Shown in pieces: positions 9,511 through 18,717 of a stretch of DNA of 64,000 nt. The notes beneath the pieces were generated by a model, which did no database searches, was not told the DNA's origin, and saw nothing but the letters and a program-made list of their open reading frames with translations. Position 1 is the stretch's first letter; every line of letters starts with the position of its first letter. Source of the stretch: Phymatolithon calcareum (taxonomy: Eukaryota; Rhodophyta; Florideophyceae; Hapalidiales). The translations under genes and the position numbers were made by a program. The DNA is taken from the NCBI GenBank assembly GCA_977006965.1, contig OZ345374.1:1488001-1552000 (forward strand). Direction: 5' to 3'.

Positions 9511-12500
9511 CTATAGGAGATCTCCTATGACAACTTGACCATCGCTGAGTCCAGCTGCAGCTATTGAATGCAGCTTATTGTAGCAAAATGTGACACACTC
9601 AAATGGCATGGTGGCGACTTGAACTGTCTTCGCGTTCGGTCCTGTTGCGTATATCTTGCCGTTACTTTCGTGTATCATGTATCCAGGATGTTCCATCTTG
9701 GTTCCAGTGCCGGCGTCCAAAAGAAAAACCTCATCTGACGTATGTACAACACACAAATCACTGGCAGTATCGAATTCAAGACTTCTGATCCGTCCTGCAA
9801 AGCGCACACCACCGTGATTGCCTGGCACGCATTCTCCGCTCTCCCCATCCCATACACGAACGGTTCCGTCCCAAGATCCAGAAGCAATTCGACTTCCGTC
9901 CCCGTTCATTGCAACGCACCACACACCATCCTCGTGTCCACGGAGTGGTCCCACCACGCATTCTCCGCTCTCCCCATCCCATACACGAACGGTTCCGTCC
10001 CCAGATCCAGAAACAATTCGACTTCCGTCCCCGTTCATTGCAACGCACTCCACATCAGCCTCGTGTCCACGGAGTGGTCCCACCACGCATTCTCCGCTCT
10101 CCCCATCCCATACACGAACGGTTTCGTCCCGAGATCCAGAAACAATTCGACTTCCGTCCCCGTTCATTGCAACGCACCACACACCATCCTCGTGTCCACG
10201 GAGTGGTCCCACCACGCATTCTCCGCTCTCCCCATCCCATACACGAACGGTTCCGTCCCGAGATCCAGAAACAATTCGACTTCCGTCCCCGTTCATTGCA
10301 ACGCACGACACAAAATCCTCGTGTCCACGGAGTGGTCCCACCACGCATTCTCCGCTCTCCCCATCCCATACACGAACGGTGTTGTCCTCGGATCCAGAAA
10401 CAATTCGACTTCCGTCCCCATTCATTGCAACGCACTCCACAACACGCTCGTGTCCACGGAGTGGTCCCACCACGCATTCTCCGCTCTCCCCATCCCATAC
10501 ACGAACGGTTTCGTCCCCAGATCCAGAAACAATTCGACTTCCGTCCTCGTTCATTGCAACGCACGACACACCATGCTCGTGTCCACGGAGTGGTCCCACC
10601 ACGCATTCTCCGCTCTCTCCATCCCATACACGAACGGTTCCGTCCCGAGATCCAGAAACAATTCGACTTCCGTCCCCGTTCATTGCAACGCACCACACAT
10701 CATCCTCGTGTCCACGGAGTGGTCCCACCACGCATTCTCCGCTCTCCCCATTCCATACACGAACGGTTTTGTCCCAAGATCCAGAAACAATTCGACTTCC
10801 GTCCCCGTTCATTGCAACGCACTCCACATCAGCCTCGTGTCCACGGAGTGGTCCCACCACGCATTCTCCGCTCTCCCCATCCCATACACGAACGGTTTCG
10901 TCCCGAGATCCAGAAACAATTCGACTTCCGTCCCCGTTCATTGCAACGCACCACACACCATCCTCGTGTCCACGGAGTGGTCCCACCACGCATTCTCCGC
11001 TCTCCCCATCCCATACACGAACGGTTTCGTCCAAAGATCCAGAAACAATTCGACTTCCGTCCCCGCTCATTGCAACACTGCTGATTCTTCCGTCATGACC
11101 CTTCAGTGTCTGCACAGTACACATAGCTTGCAAATCGAAAACATGGATATTCTCTCCTTGCGCCGCTGCAATTATATTTCCTTCTTCGCTCAAACACACG
11201 GCATTAACCTTCTCCTCAAAGTCGATACGAAAGAGTTGTCCGGCATCCACCCTCCATCGCACCTCGTGCTTCGGCACATAGTGAGGCTTCGGAACATGCA
11301 TCGACACACTTGACAGGAAGCGATGCACAAACTCGGACGATGCACGCTCCGATTGCAACCGACCATACATTTCAAACGGAATTGCGTGTATACTCTTCTT
11401 CATGTTCACCCAGCTTTCTTCGACGGCACTCAGCACTGCCTCAGCCCCAATAACTCTCCCGCTACCATCCCATAATTCTTGAAAATCGTTCCGCAGAGCC
11501 ACTATTCCTCCAACCTTCATTCGCCTCATCGACCATCGCACATCCGACAACAACCATTCCAGCTCACATCCTTTGCTCATCGCCAAGTGCCGAGCGAGGT
11601 TCTTTTCAATGTACCCATCCTCCGGTACTTTTTCACAATCCCACCACTCGCGGCAATTATACCTGTTTGACTCCACCACGTTACCAGCCGCTTTCCGCAT
11701 GTATCTCTCAAGGAACCGAGCATGCCAAAGAGAAGTACGATTGTTTTCCATAGATAGTGTCTTGGCTTCTTCAAGCACCAGATCATGCAGTCCCAGTGCC
11801 TCAACCTTTCCCCCTGGTGTTGCCTTCCACCGCCGCAAAACTAGGTGCATATCTGCAAGTTTAGACATTAGCTGCTTAGTCGCTCGCTCGTTCGTCCCCC
11901 ACAGACGTTCCAGGCATGTCCGAGGAATCCAACCCTGCTTGCGTAGAACACTCAACGCTTCAAACTTCTCTCTCACGCATCCAACTTTCTTCCGACCTTC
12001 TGTGCCACGTGCCCACTTCTCGCAATGCCGCAAACTCGTCTCAACCACAGCTCTCAGTCCCAGGTACATGTTTTCTTTCAGTTCATGCGCATAGATTACT
12101 ACCGATTCACCAATACTGTCACAGTTTTCTTCGATTACGTTGCGTAGATTGGTCCCAGCAACACTTAATGCCACCGGCAGTCCACCGCACACATCCAAGA
12201 TGTCTGGAAATGCTGCCCAAGCGTCGCTTGATGCGTCAAGAGATTCACTTTTGATCCCAGCATACTTGGTGAGAATGCTCAAAGCCAGCTGCCCACGAAC
12301 TTCGCGCGGACTGAACTTCACCGCTCGGAACTGTTGCGAGATGAACTTCTCCCGTGTTGATATCACCATCGCACTTGATCGTGAGTTGCAAAGCAACAGC
12401 TTAAGTGAACTTAGATAACCAATTGGGTGTCCATCGAAAGACCAGATATCATCGCATACGAACAGGGTACACCTACCTTTGAACCACAGAGACGCTTGTT

Positions 12501-13413
12501 TAGCAGCTGATTCTGCACTTCTCTTCTTTGTGATCTCCCTCGCAAGAGACTTCCCGCCCGTGCTTTCAACAAAGTGTGCAACACTTTCAATCACATCCTC
12601 TTCACCAGCGTCCTGTCCAAGAGTCACGAAGAACACGCCGTCCAAGTACTTGTCCCGTATTTCCGATTCATAGCAAAGGCCTTGAAGAGCAACAGTTTTT
12701 CCCACTCCACCCATTCCCACTGCCCCAACCAGACTTACACCAACAACAGCCGTCACCCTTTCACCAGCAGACCCCAACAACACTGCACGCTTCAATATGG
12801 CCTCCATCGTATCACCACTGAAGTTTAGAATCACATTTTTTGGAAGCGGGGGCTCATCAAAATGCGCAACGTATTCGTCACATGCAATCTTCTCATTACT
12901 TCTCATGGAAGGGGTAACGAGAGCTATTGATACATGTTCAATCGTCGATCGAGCCTCCTTCCATATCGCGTCAAGTTCTTCAAGCGCTGTTTTCACCTTG
13001 TTCACCCTAGTCAATAACTTGCCTTCATTCACTCGACGACCGCCAACAATTCGATTCCAGCTGGGCAATAAACGACGCCCTTGTTTCGAAGAGCTACCGA
13101 CTGAATGAGAGCTCTCTCTTGTAAATTCATCCTCCAGCCTATTCAAGATGGTCCCTGCCCTTGTCAGGGATTCCTCAACTGGCTTGAGAATGCCGCGAAA
13201 TGTGCTTGTTGCACGTTCCCCAATAGACTTATTCTCATCGACAAGCGTTGCTCCGATATTATTAACACTTGTTTTGTACTCTTCGAAGGACTGGATTGAA
13301 GAATTCCAGTTGTCCGGTAGTGACCCGAAGTCTTCGCAGCGCTTCTTCAACTCGCACAATCTCGTTGCCAACGGATCGACTATGCCGACAAGTCCAAGAA
13401 AAAGATCAGCCAT
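9511..13413 (-). CDS. NB-ARC / WD40-repeat STAND NTPase (NLR-like receptor)
   Basis: This 1300-residue single-exon protein has three parts. Residues 1-190 are helical and charged with no enzyme motif. The NB-ARC switch follows: P-loop GMGGVGKTV near 228-236, Walker B LFVCDDIW near 320, GLPVAL near 410, and an LHDL motif at the MHD position near 541. The C-terminal half is a WD40 array: one degenerate repeat, ten nearly identical 43-residue repeats (about 770-1200, GHE..V.CVAMNGDGSRI), then diverged blades. STAND NTPases of this layout oligomerise when the repeat domain binds a ligand, and the N-terminal domain then signals. Repeats vary mainly at the two residues after GHE, at W/E/S before CVAMN, and at the two positions flanking the SGS-x-D-x turn. 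In fungal HET-D/E-type proteins these are the diversifying recognition positions. A role in non-self recognition is inferred. The start is the only ATG before the first helix. Confidence 0.92.
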   Translation of the reverse strand: MADLFLGLVGIVDPLATRLCELKKRCEDFGSLPDNWNSSIQSFEEYKTSVNNIGATLVDENKSIGERATSTFRGILKPVEESLTRAGTILNRLEDEFTRESSHSVGSSSKQGRRLLPSWNRIVGGRRVNEGKLLTRVNKVKTALEELDAIWKEARSTIEHVSIALVTPSMRSNEKIACDEYVAHFDEPPLPKNVILNFSGDTMEAILKRAVLLGSAGERVTAVVGVSLVGAVGMGGVGKTVALQGLCYESEIRDKYLDGVFFVTLGQDAGEEDVIESVAHFVESTGGKSLAREITKKRSAESAAKQASLWFKGRCTLFVCDDIWSFDGHPIGYLSSLKLLLCNSRSSAMVISTREKFISQQFRAVKFSPREVRGQLALSILTKYAGIKSESLDASSDAWAAFPDILDVCGGLPVALSVAGTNLRNVIEENCDSIGESVVIYAHELKENMYLGLRAVVETSLRHCEKWARGTEGRKKVGCVREKFEALSVLRKQGWIPRTCLERLWGTNERATKQLMSKLADMHLVLRRWKATPGGKVEALGLHDLVLEEAKTLSMENNRTSLWHARFLERYMRKAAGNVVESNRYNCREWWDCEKVPEDGYIEKNLARHLAMSKGCELEWLLSDVRWSMRRMKVGGIVALRNDFQELWDGSGRVIGAEAVLSAVEESWVNMKKSIHAIPFEMYGRLQSERASSEFVHRFLSSVSMHVPKPHYVPKHEVRWRVDAGQLFRIDFEEKVNAVCLSEEGNIIAAAQGENIHVFDLQAMCTVQTLKGHDGRISSVAMSGDGSRIVSGSLDETVRVWDGESGECVVGPLRGHEDGVWCVAMNGDGSRIVSGSRDETVRVWDGESGECVVGPLRGHEADVECVAMNGDGSRIVSGSWDKTVRVWNGESGECVVGPLRGHEDDVWCVAMNGDGSRIVSGSRDGTVRVWDGESGECVVGPLRGHEHGVSCVAMNEDGSRIVSGSGDETVRVWDGESGECVVGPLRGHERVVECVAMNGDGSRIVSGSEDNTVRVWDGESGECVVGPLRGHEDFVSCVAMNGDGSRIVSGSRDGTVRVWDGESGECVVGPLRGHEDGVWCVAMNGDGSRIVSGSRDETVRVWDGESGECVVGPLRGHEADVECVAMNGDGSRIVSGSGDGTVRVWDGESGECVVGPLRGHEDGVWCVAMNGDGSRIASGSWDGTVRVWDGESGECVPGNHGGVRFAGRIRSLEFDTASDLCVVHTSDEVFLLDAGTGTKMEHPGYMIHESNGKIYATGPNAKTVQVATMPFECVTFCYNKLHSIAAAGLSDGQVVIGDLL
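9815..11100 (-). repeat. tandem array of ten 129-bp WD40-coding repeats
   Basis: Ten in-phase units of 129 bp encode the near-identical blades of the NB-ARC protein. Long identical tracts alternate with a few variable codons, which suggests ongoing gene conversion or unequal crossing-over with selection on the variable sites. Copies of the same unit type (for example the ADVECV and DGVWCV versions) recur non-adjacently. The array leaves long open frames on the opposite strand. Confidence 0.93.
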
Positions 13414-13752
13414 TCCGGCAGAGGGAAAAGATGTCGAGGCACAGCTCTATCGCCAAGCACACAGCTTACCACCTTGTGTGGCGTGCTTTGCAAAGCTCCT
13501 CAGGCGAGATCGGACGACGAGAGCACGAGTGTCCTCAAGAATCAGTCTTGGTGGAATTGTGTATCTCTGTGTGGAGGCGTCGGTTTCACGAGTACAATAT
13601 CATATCACCCTACAACAGGTACCTGCACCTGCATGTAGGTGCAAGCGTGCGTACAGTACGCTGAAATCATATAGCCGCGCGGCTCACCCAGAAAAATCTG
13701 AAGGGGTGCAACGTGATCATACAGTAGAGAAACTACTGTACGACATTCAGGA
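13414..13752. other. upstream region of the NB-ARC gene
   Basis: About 340 bp between the NB-ARC start codon and a pogo-like MITE. It contains a short hairpin (TGCACCTGCATGTAGGTGCA near 13626) but no clear TATA box. The promoter must lie here or within the transposon sequence beyond. Confidence 0.4.
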
Positions 13753-13754
13753 TA

Positions 13755-14250
13755 CAGTCAATCCTCGATAACTGGATCTTCGAATTTAGAAAATCCTCGG
13801 TTTTCAGAACACAATAGGCCTCCACGAATACGGTATCCTCACAAATTTATCTGAATTTTAAGATTCTTAGAATATTCGATATCTGGATTTCGTCAATGCC
13901 TGAGCCACAGTGCATGCATGAAATTTGTAAACGTTTTTGAATCAGTTTCACGGAGCATTTTCAACACGTGGGCGCTTTGCCGAGCCGGGAACAAGATTTC
14001 TCAATTTCTAACATTGGTTTCTTAGCCGAGCTCCCAACATATCCTTCAATGAGGTGCATAATTTATGACCGCCAAACTGCCGGACATGCATGTGCCATGG
14101 GGCATATGTAAGCAATGTTTCCTGCATTTCCGGCTTTCGGCTGTACACGTGTAACTTCTGAGATATCATACAGATTCGAATCCAGAATATTCCCGATATC
14201 TGGATATGGGAGGCCTCCACAATGGACATCCAGTTATCGAGGATTGACTG
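13755..14250. mobile_element. pogo/Tigger-like MITE
   Basis: A 496-bp element with perfect 23-bp terminal inverted repeats starting CAGTCAATCCTCGATAACTG, flanked by TA at 13753-13754 and 14251-14252. The CAGT start and the CCTCGATAA core are typical of pogo/Tigger termini. There is no transposase frame, so it is non-autonomous. It ends 22 bp before the second MITE copy. Confidence 0.8.
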
Positions 14251-14273
14251 TACTAAATTAAACATAAATTATA

Positions 14274-14995
14274 GAGGAAATTACTAAAATGACCACGAAG
14301 TTTGCCATATTTACTAAAATGACCTCGAAGCACCCGTGGTGTTATGATATTGCTCTGTTCTGTCAGCATGGGGCAGCTGATTTTGCCGGGTCAGAAAATA
14401 ACCTTATCTATTTGCAAAATGAAATCTAAGAGGGCCGTTGGGGCTGGACAAGTTCCATACATGACTACTTATTATGCCTTTGTTTGTTACATACAGTATT
14501 CCGCACGTGATGGGCATTTGCACGGTGACCACTCTATGACATGGATGCGAAAGCCACATGGAGACTCTTGGTTGGATGAGCAAACTTTGAGTGACAAAAT
14601 AGCTGTGAAACTAGATTTTGTGTTGCGAAAATTTTCGAATTTTCTACACAATAAGTGCACCATGCGTGGACAAAGCTGACTTTGGAATAGGCAAAGACGC
14701 GAAGAAAGTGCAGACAGAAATTAGTGTTGGATTTGCCGTCATCCAAAAATTGAGGGAAAGTTTGCTGTCTTCGCGAAAAGATAGCGCAGACAGACCATGA
14801 TTTGCAAAACAATTTCGTAAAAGATGGGAAAACCAAGAATTGTAAAGAATATTTTCGGATTAAGGCACCTAATATAACTGTAAATGGGCAAAAGGTAGGA
14901 ACGGACCTAGAAGATGGACCGAGAACGGAGTGCTGACAGAAATGATCGATATCATAATACCACAGGTGCCTTGTGGTCATTTTAGTAATTTCCTC
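14274..14995. mobile_element. MITE copy 2 (same family as 8742-9494)
   Basis: A 722-bp copy in the same orientation as copy 1, differing at only a few positions by eye. Its right end lacks about 30 bp between the two ACTAAAATGACC-type units of the TIR, consistent with deletion between the short direct repeats. TA precedes it; the base pair after it is AA, so the right target duplication is mutated or lost. Confidence 0.85.
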
Positions 14996-15682
14996 AAGAA
15001 AGTATAATAAAAAAGCTTCGTTATGTCATACTTTACCAGTACGTCCAGTATGATACCTGTCAAGAGGCGTCGTTTCGATGGGGAAACGGCACTAGGCTAC
15101 TACTGTACTGTAGCCGAGTCGTTCATAAACTCCATACGATTTTCCGCAAAAGGAAACCCAATGTGTTTTATCGTGGTTTATTTACTTGCGGTGTTTAAAA
15201 ACACCGCAAGCTCCTTATAGAGCAGCATTGGTGTCAGGGTTGTTGGTCTTGGTGCAGGATATGGCCAAGGGAACCCGTATCGAAGTCAGAAAGCTGCAAA
15301 TGCTTGTCCGGAGTATGGCGTGACCGCGTCTGCTGCACGGACGAGAACTTCAAGAGAGAGTTGAATGATCAGAAGCACATTGACGCAGTTCTATGGGTGG
15401 AAACGGTTCGATTACTTCATGCCGACGGCGTACAGTAAACGAGGTCAGCAAGGCCAATGCTTCATTCCTACCTGCATGGACTGTCCAAGGGGGCTTGACC
15501 GCGATGTATAAAGATTTTAGGGCTTGAAAGTTCACAGCTTGAATGTGATGAAAGACAAGAATTTGCAAGAAATCCTAGGCAGGCAGGAACATGATGCTTT
15601 ACGCGCATCGTGTTCCTGGCATTTAAAAACTCAGTGCAATCTCCTCAGTTACGGCTGTTTATCAACAGTCAGACTATATACA
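14996..15682. other. intergenic, contains a 26-bp palindrome
   Basis: No gene seen. At 15185-15210 CTTGCGGTGTTT is followed by AA and its exact reverse complement, a perfect 12-bp-arm hairpin with almost no loop. Confidence 0.45.
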
Positions 15683-16267
15683 TCAAGCTAGCGCCTTCAC
15701 AGTGTCCTTCGCGGTTTTCACATGCTGCGCAATGGAAAACTGAGAGTTGAAAACCTTGCGCACTATTCCCTCCTTATCAATAACGAAAGTAATTCTCCCA
15801 GGAATAAGCCCAAACGTCTTCGGAACACCATACAGTGTCTGCAGAGCGCCATCACCATCGTTGATCACTGGGTATGTCAGCGAGTTATTAGACTTGAATG
15901 CCGCCCCATCTGTACGTGCAGACACTGCCACAATCTTCGCGTCCAATTGGTTGAATTCCGCAGCAGCGTCGCGAAAGGCGCATGATTGGGTGGTGCAACC
16001 CATGCCGGCACCGGCCATGAAGAAAAGCACGACATTTGAGTTGCGAAACCCGGCGAGAGAAACGGTATTCCCGTCTGTGTCGGTCGCGGTGAAATCGGGC
16101 GCCGCGCTGCCCTCGGCGGGTGTCGACATCGTCGTTAGCGGGCGATGGATGGGATGCCGGATGGGGGCAGATGGGGGGCGGGCGACGAAGCGGGAGCGAG
16201 TGGCGCAGACGGCGGGTAATGGCGCGCGCAAGGCGAGACGGGAAACGGTGGTGGTGACAAAAGCCAT
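15683..16267 (-). CDS. PRXQ: peroxiredoxin Q/BCP-type, plastid-targeted, altered active site
   Basis: A 194-residue protein of the PrxQ/BCP family, thioredoxin-dependent peroxidases that reduce H2O2 and alkyl peroxides in plastids. The fold is clear: APDFTATDTDGNTVSL, the peroxidatic segment GCTTQSCAFRD, YPVINDGDG, LYGV, and GRITFVIDKEG with the conserved Arg. Both Q-type cysteines, five residues apart, are present. The usual P-x-x-x-T-P-G-C loop before the peroxidatic Cys reads M-A-G-A-G-M-G-C, so the conserved Pro and the catalytic Thr/Ser are both missing. The frame is open to 16345, but the start at 16267 gives MAFVTTTVSRLALRAPLPAV, a good transit peptide, with cleavage probably near the PTTMS/AEGSAAPDF boundary. 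Reduced or shifted activity is inferred. Confidence 0.9.
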   Translation of the reverse strand: MAFVTTTVSRLALRAPLPAVCATRSRFVARPPSAPIRHPIHRPLTTMSTPAEGSAAPDFTATDTDGNTVSLAGFRNSNVVLFFMAGAGMGCTTQSCAFRDAAAEFNQLDAKIVAVSARTDGAAFKSNNSLTYPVINDGDGALQTLYGVPKTFGLIPGRITFVIDKEGIVRKVFNSQFSIAQHVKTAKDTVKALA

Positions 16268-17136
16268 GATTGTTAAGTGGGGCGAGGTGATGAAGGTAGA
16301 GATGAAAATTGACCAAATCTTATTTATTCTGCTTTTTGTCATCAATTTATGATGCGGTCAAGACATCTCAAGAAATCACCTCAAATCGATGAATAGGTGG
16401 ACACTTCTTCCATCGACATCATACAGTATGATAATTTAGATCTCACGAGATCGCGGTCATCGGAGCTCATGTGGACACGTTTTCATAAACGGTAAACCCC
16501 TTCTAATTGCAAGGCTTTGGAACAGGTAGCGGAGTTGCAGTTGAAGGGGGGTTTCAGTCGGGGAGGAGAACTATCATAACATGAAGTTTACAGATTCACC
16601 CATTTGCGTCGAAAAAAGAATCAAAAATCGTTCGAGAGACGAAAAGCAGATAGATCGAACATCATCATGATGTACTGATACTTACAGTGCAACGAATGAC
16701 TAATAATAAATGAAAAATAAGGGTCTTCAGTTTTGAGGATTGCAATTGGCTTGCAGTTTGCAGTCTTGCAGGTGACCCTATAATTTAGATATTTTAGGGC
16801 GATTTTAGGTCGGGAAAGGCACTCCGATTACAGTTCTGCAGGGATATGACTTAGAAAGGTTGCAGTTAGAAGGGGTGTACCGCACAGTATCCCGGGATAC
16901 AGATACGACCGTATTCTGCATCCGTGGGCGTACAGCACAGATTCCAGTTTCATAGATCGGCGAGGAAGCAAAAACGACGCATGGACAAAAAAAGCCGTTC
17001 GCCATCGGCTACAGTAAACGAGATGTGAACAATGGCACGTATCAACAGACGAGTGTCGTTGCCACTCGTCCATGCCCATGGAGCAGGACCACGAAGGAAG
17101 GAAAGAAAGTCTGTAACATCGGATGTGCGCGGAACC
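16268..17136. other. intergenic
   Basis: Divergent promoter region between the peroxiredoxin and the small membrane protein gene. No motif or RNA gene is recognised. Confidence 0.4.
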
Positions 17137-17598
17137 ATGCAGCGTCCTGCCCTCCTCTCCATTGCCTCCCTCCTGCTCATGTTCGCAGCAGCCGCGCACG
17201 CGCCCACGTCGGCAGCGCTGCCCGCCCGGCACGAAGTCGTCGTGCGTCCTGCGGTGCGCCAGACAGGCACAGCAAGGAACCACCCGATGCGTAAGGCGAA
17301 TAAGGAGAAGTCGCCCATGCACGGTGTCGGCGGAGGCTTCATCGTGCTTGCAATCGCGACGGTCACTCTGGTATTGCTTCACTTTCTGCTCCGCGGTGTG
17401 TCGAAACGGACAGCTGAACTGCTCGACTTTACAGAGAGCGAGCACAGCTTCTCGGAAGTTTGGACCACCACGCAGAACGTTGAGGAAGCCCGAAGTAGCG
17501 ATTCGGCGCACGGAATCGGACGTCAGTTGAGGGAGTCGCTGTCGTTCAAGACACCGGATGGATCGTGGGTACATCAAGACTCCTCATCGAAATTGTGA
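17137..17598 (+). CDS. small type-I membrane protein, unknown
   Basis: A 153-residue protein with a signal peptide (MQRPALLSIASLLLMFAAAA, likely cut near ALPA at residue 30), a short basic lumenal or extracellular stretch, one transmembrane helix at about 66-85 (GGGFIVLAIATVTLVLLHFL), and a 68-residue Ser/Glu-rich cytosolic tail. The frame is open to an ATG at 17032, but that start would put 35 basic residues before the signal sequence, so I prefer 17137. I recognise no family. The layout suggests an ER or plasma-membrane adaptor. Confidence 0.6.
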   Translation: MQRPALLSIASLLLMFAAAAHAPTSAALPARHEVVVRPAVRQTGTARNHPMRKANKEKSPMHGVGGGFIVLAIATVTLVLLHFLLRGVSKRTAELLDFTESEHSFSEVWTTTQNVEEARSSDSAHGIGRQLRESLSFKTPDGSWVHQDSSSKL

Positions 17599-18717
17599 GG
17601 TGGCTCTCAGCGTTTTCTTTCTCGGTGCGCAGATCGTGCAGGAAACGGTTATCGAAGGCGGATCGATGCAAAGGAATTCCGCGACGAAACGGCTGGCATG
17701 CTTGGTGCAGAACGCTGTGCCATTTTTTCGGGCGGGCGCGGCATGCGCTGGGATAACAGGATTTGTGTTTGGAGCTCTCTGAAAAAGATGCTGTCGCGGG
17801 GACAAGATGGGCGTGCAAGCTGTATGGAATTGACAGCTCTCACTTTCTGACGAATTTGTAAAATGATTATTGGGGCGCTTTGTACGTGGTTAGTGTTCCA
17901 CTTGGCGATAGGATATGTAGTGCACATGCGCTTTCAGTAGCTTCCATGTCGCAGGTACTGCCAGCGTTTCTACTGCATATACGGACTGCGCGCTGTAGAA
18001 AGATTGCCATGGACTCGTCCAAGATCATATTAATGTGGTGATAACTATGCCTCTGGAAATGAATGGAGAATGGCGGAGCTGGACGCCATCGTGGTTATCA
18101 TGCTCTTCTTCCGCGCAGAACGCAGGTGTATTACTTGAAATCAACTTGCGGAGCACCCAGAAGCGGATAATCAAGAATACTCCCGATGTGCCAACCATGA
18201 TATGAGGACTACTTGAATCTCCTCTTTGTTTCTTCACAGCAGACAAAGGCGATGGGCATTCTGGAGGAGACTTGTTTCGAGCAATGGCGGTGAGCGGCAT
18301 AGAGCTGATCACCCACTGTCACAGTAGATTGGGACAATACCTTCTTTCTCCCAACACACATCGACGGCCCGATTTTTAAACCCTGTCTCACGCACGAACG
18401 CTTGTTATCGGTGAGCGCAAAACTATCCCTACGAATACCCGAAACTCAGTCGAGAATGCAACGCATAATACCCTCTGCAATCACAGACAGACCTCTAGTA
18501 TGCTACTTTGAGGTTTTGTAGCATGTCACACCAACCGCTCTATCGTGCTCTTGTATCCAGCACGTAGCGCTGCACCAGGGCTCTTGCCCTATTCTTCATG
18601 CGGTATGAGCTATTCCGCGACGAAGAAAATGTTGGCGTGGGCCTGAGGCAAGTCTTAAGACAGAGGCAAACATGGAAGAAAAGAAAGCTATGCCGTCTCC
18701 TACTGCAATCTTACCCC
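17599..18717. other. intergenic
   Basis: Short frames only, none with a recognised motif. A 95-codon minus-strand frame at 18025-18312 has no ATG-backed family match and is not called. Confidence 0.35.

Noticed and set aside
9815-11100. Regular repeats resembling an array such as CRISPR
   Set aside because: The 129-bp units encode WD40 blades without unique spacers, and the window is eukaryotic.
9742-11313. Long plus-strand frames (up to 523 codons) opposite the WD40 array
   Set aside because: They are shadows of the 129-bp repeats: period divisible by three keeps several frames open. The minus strand encodes a recognisable NB-ARC/WD40 protein.
17599-17818. Several overlapping short frames after the small membrane protein
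   Set aside because: No motif on either strand and no splice sites linking them to the gene.
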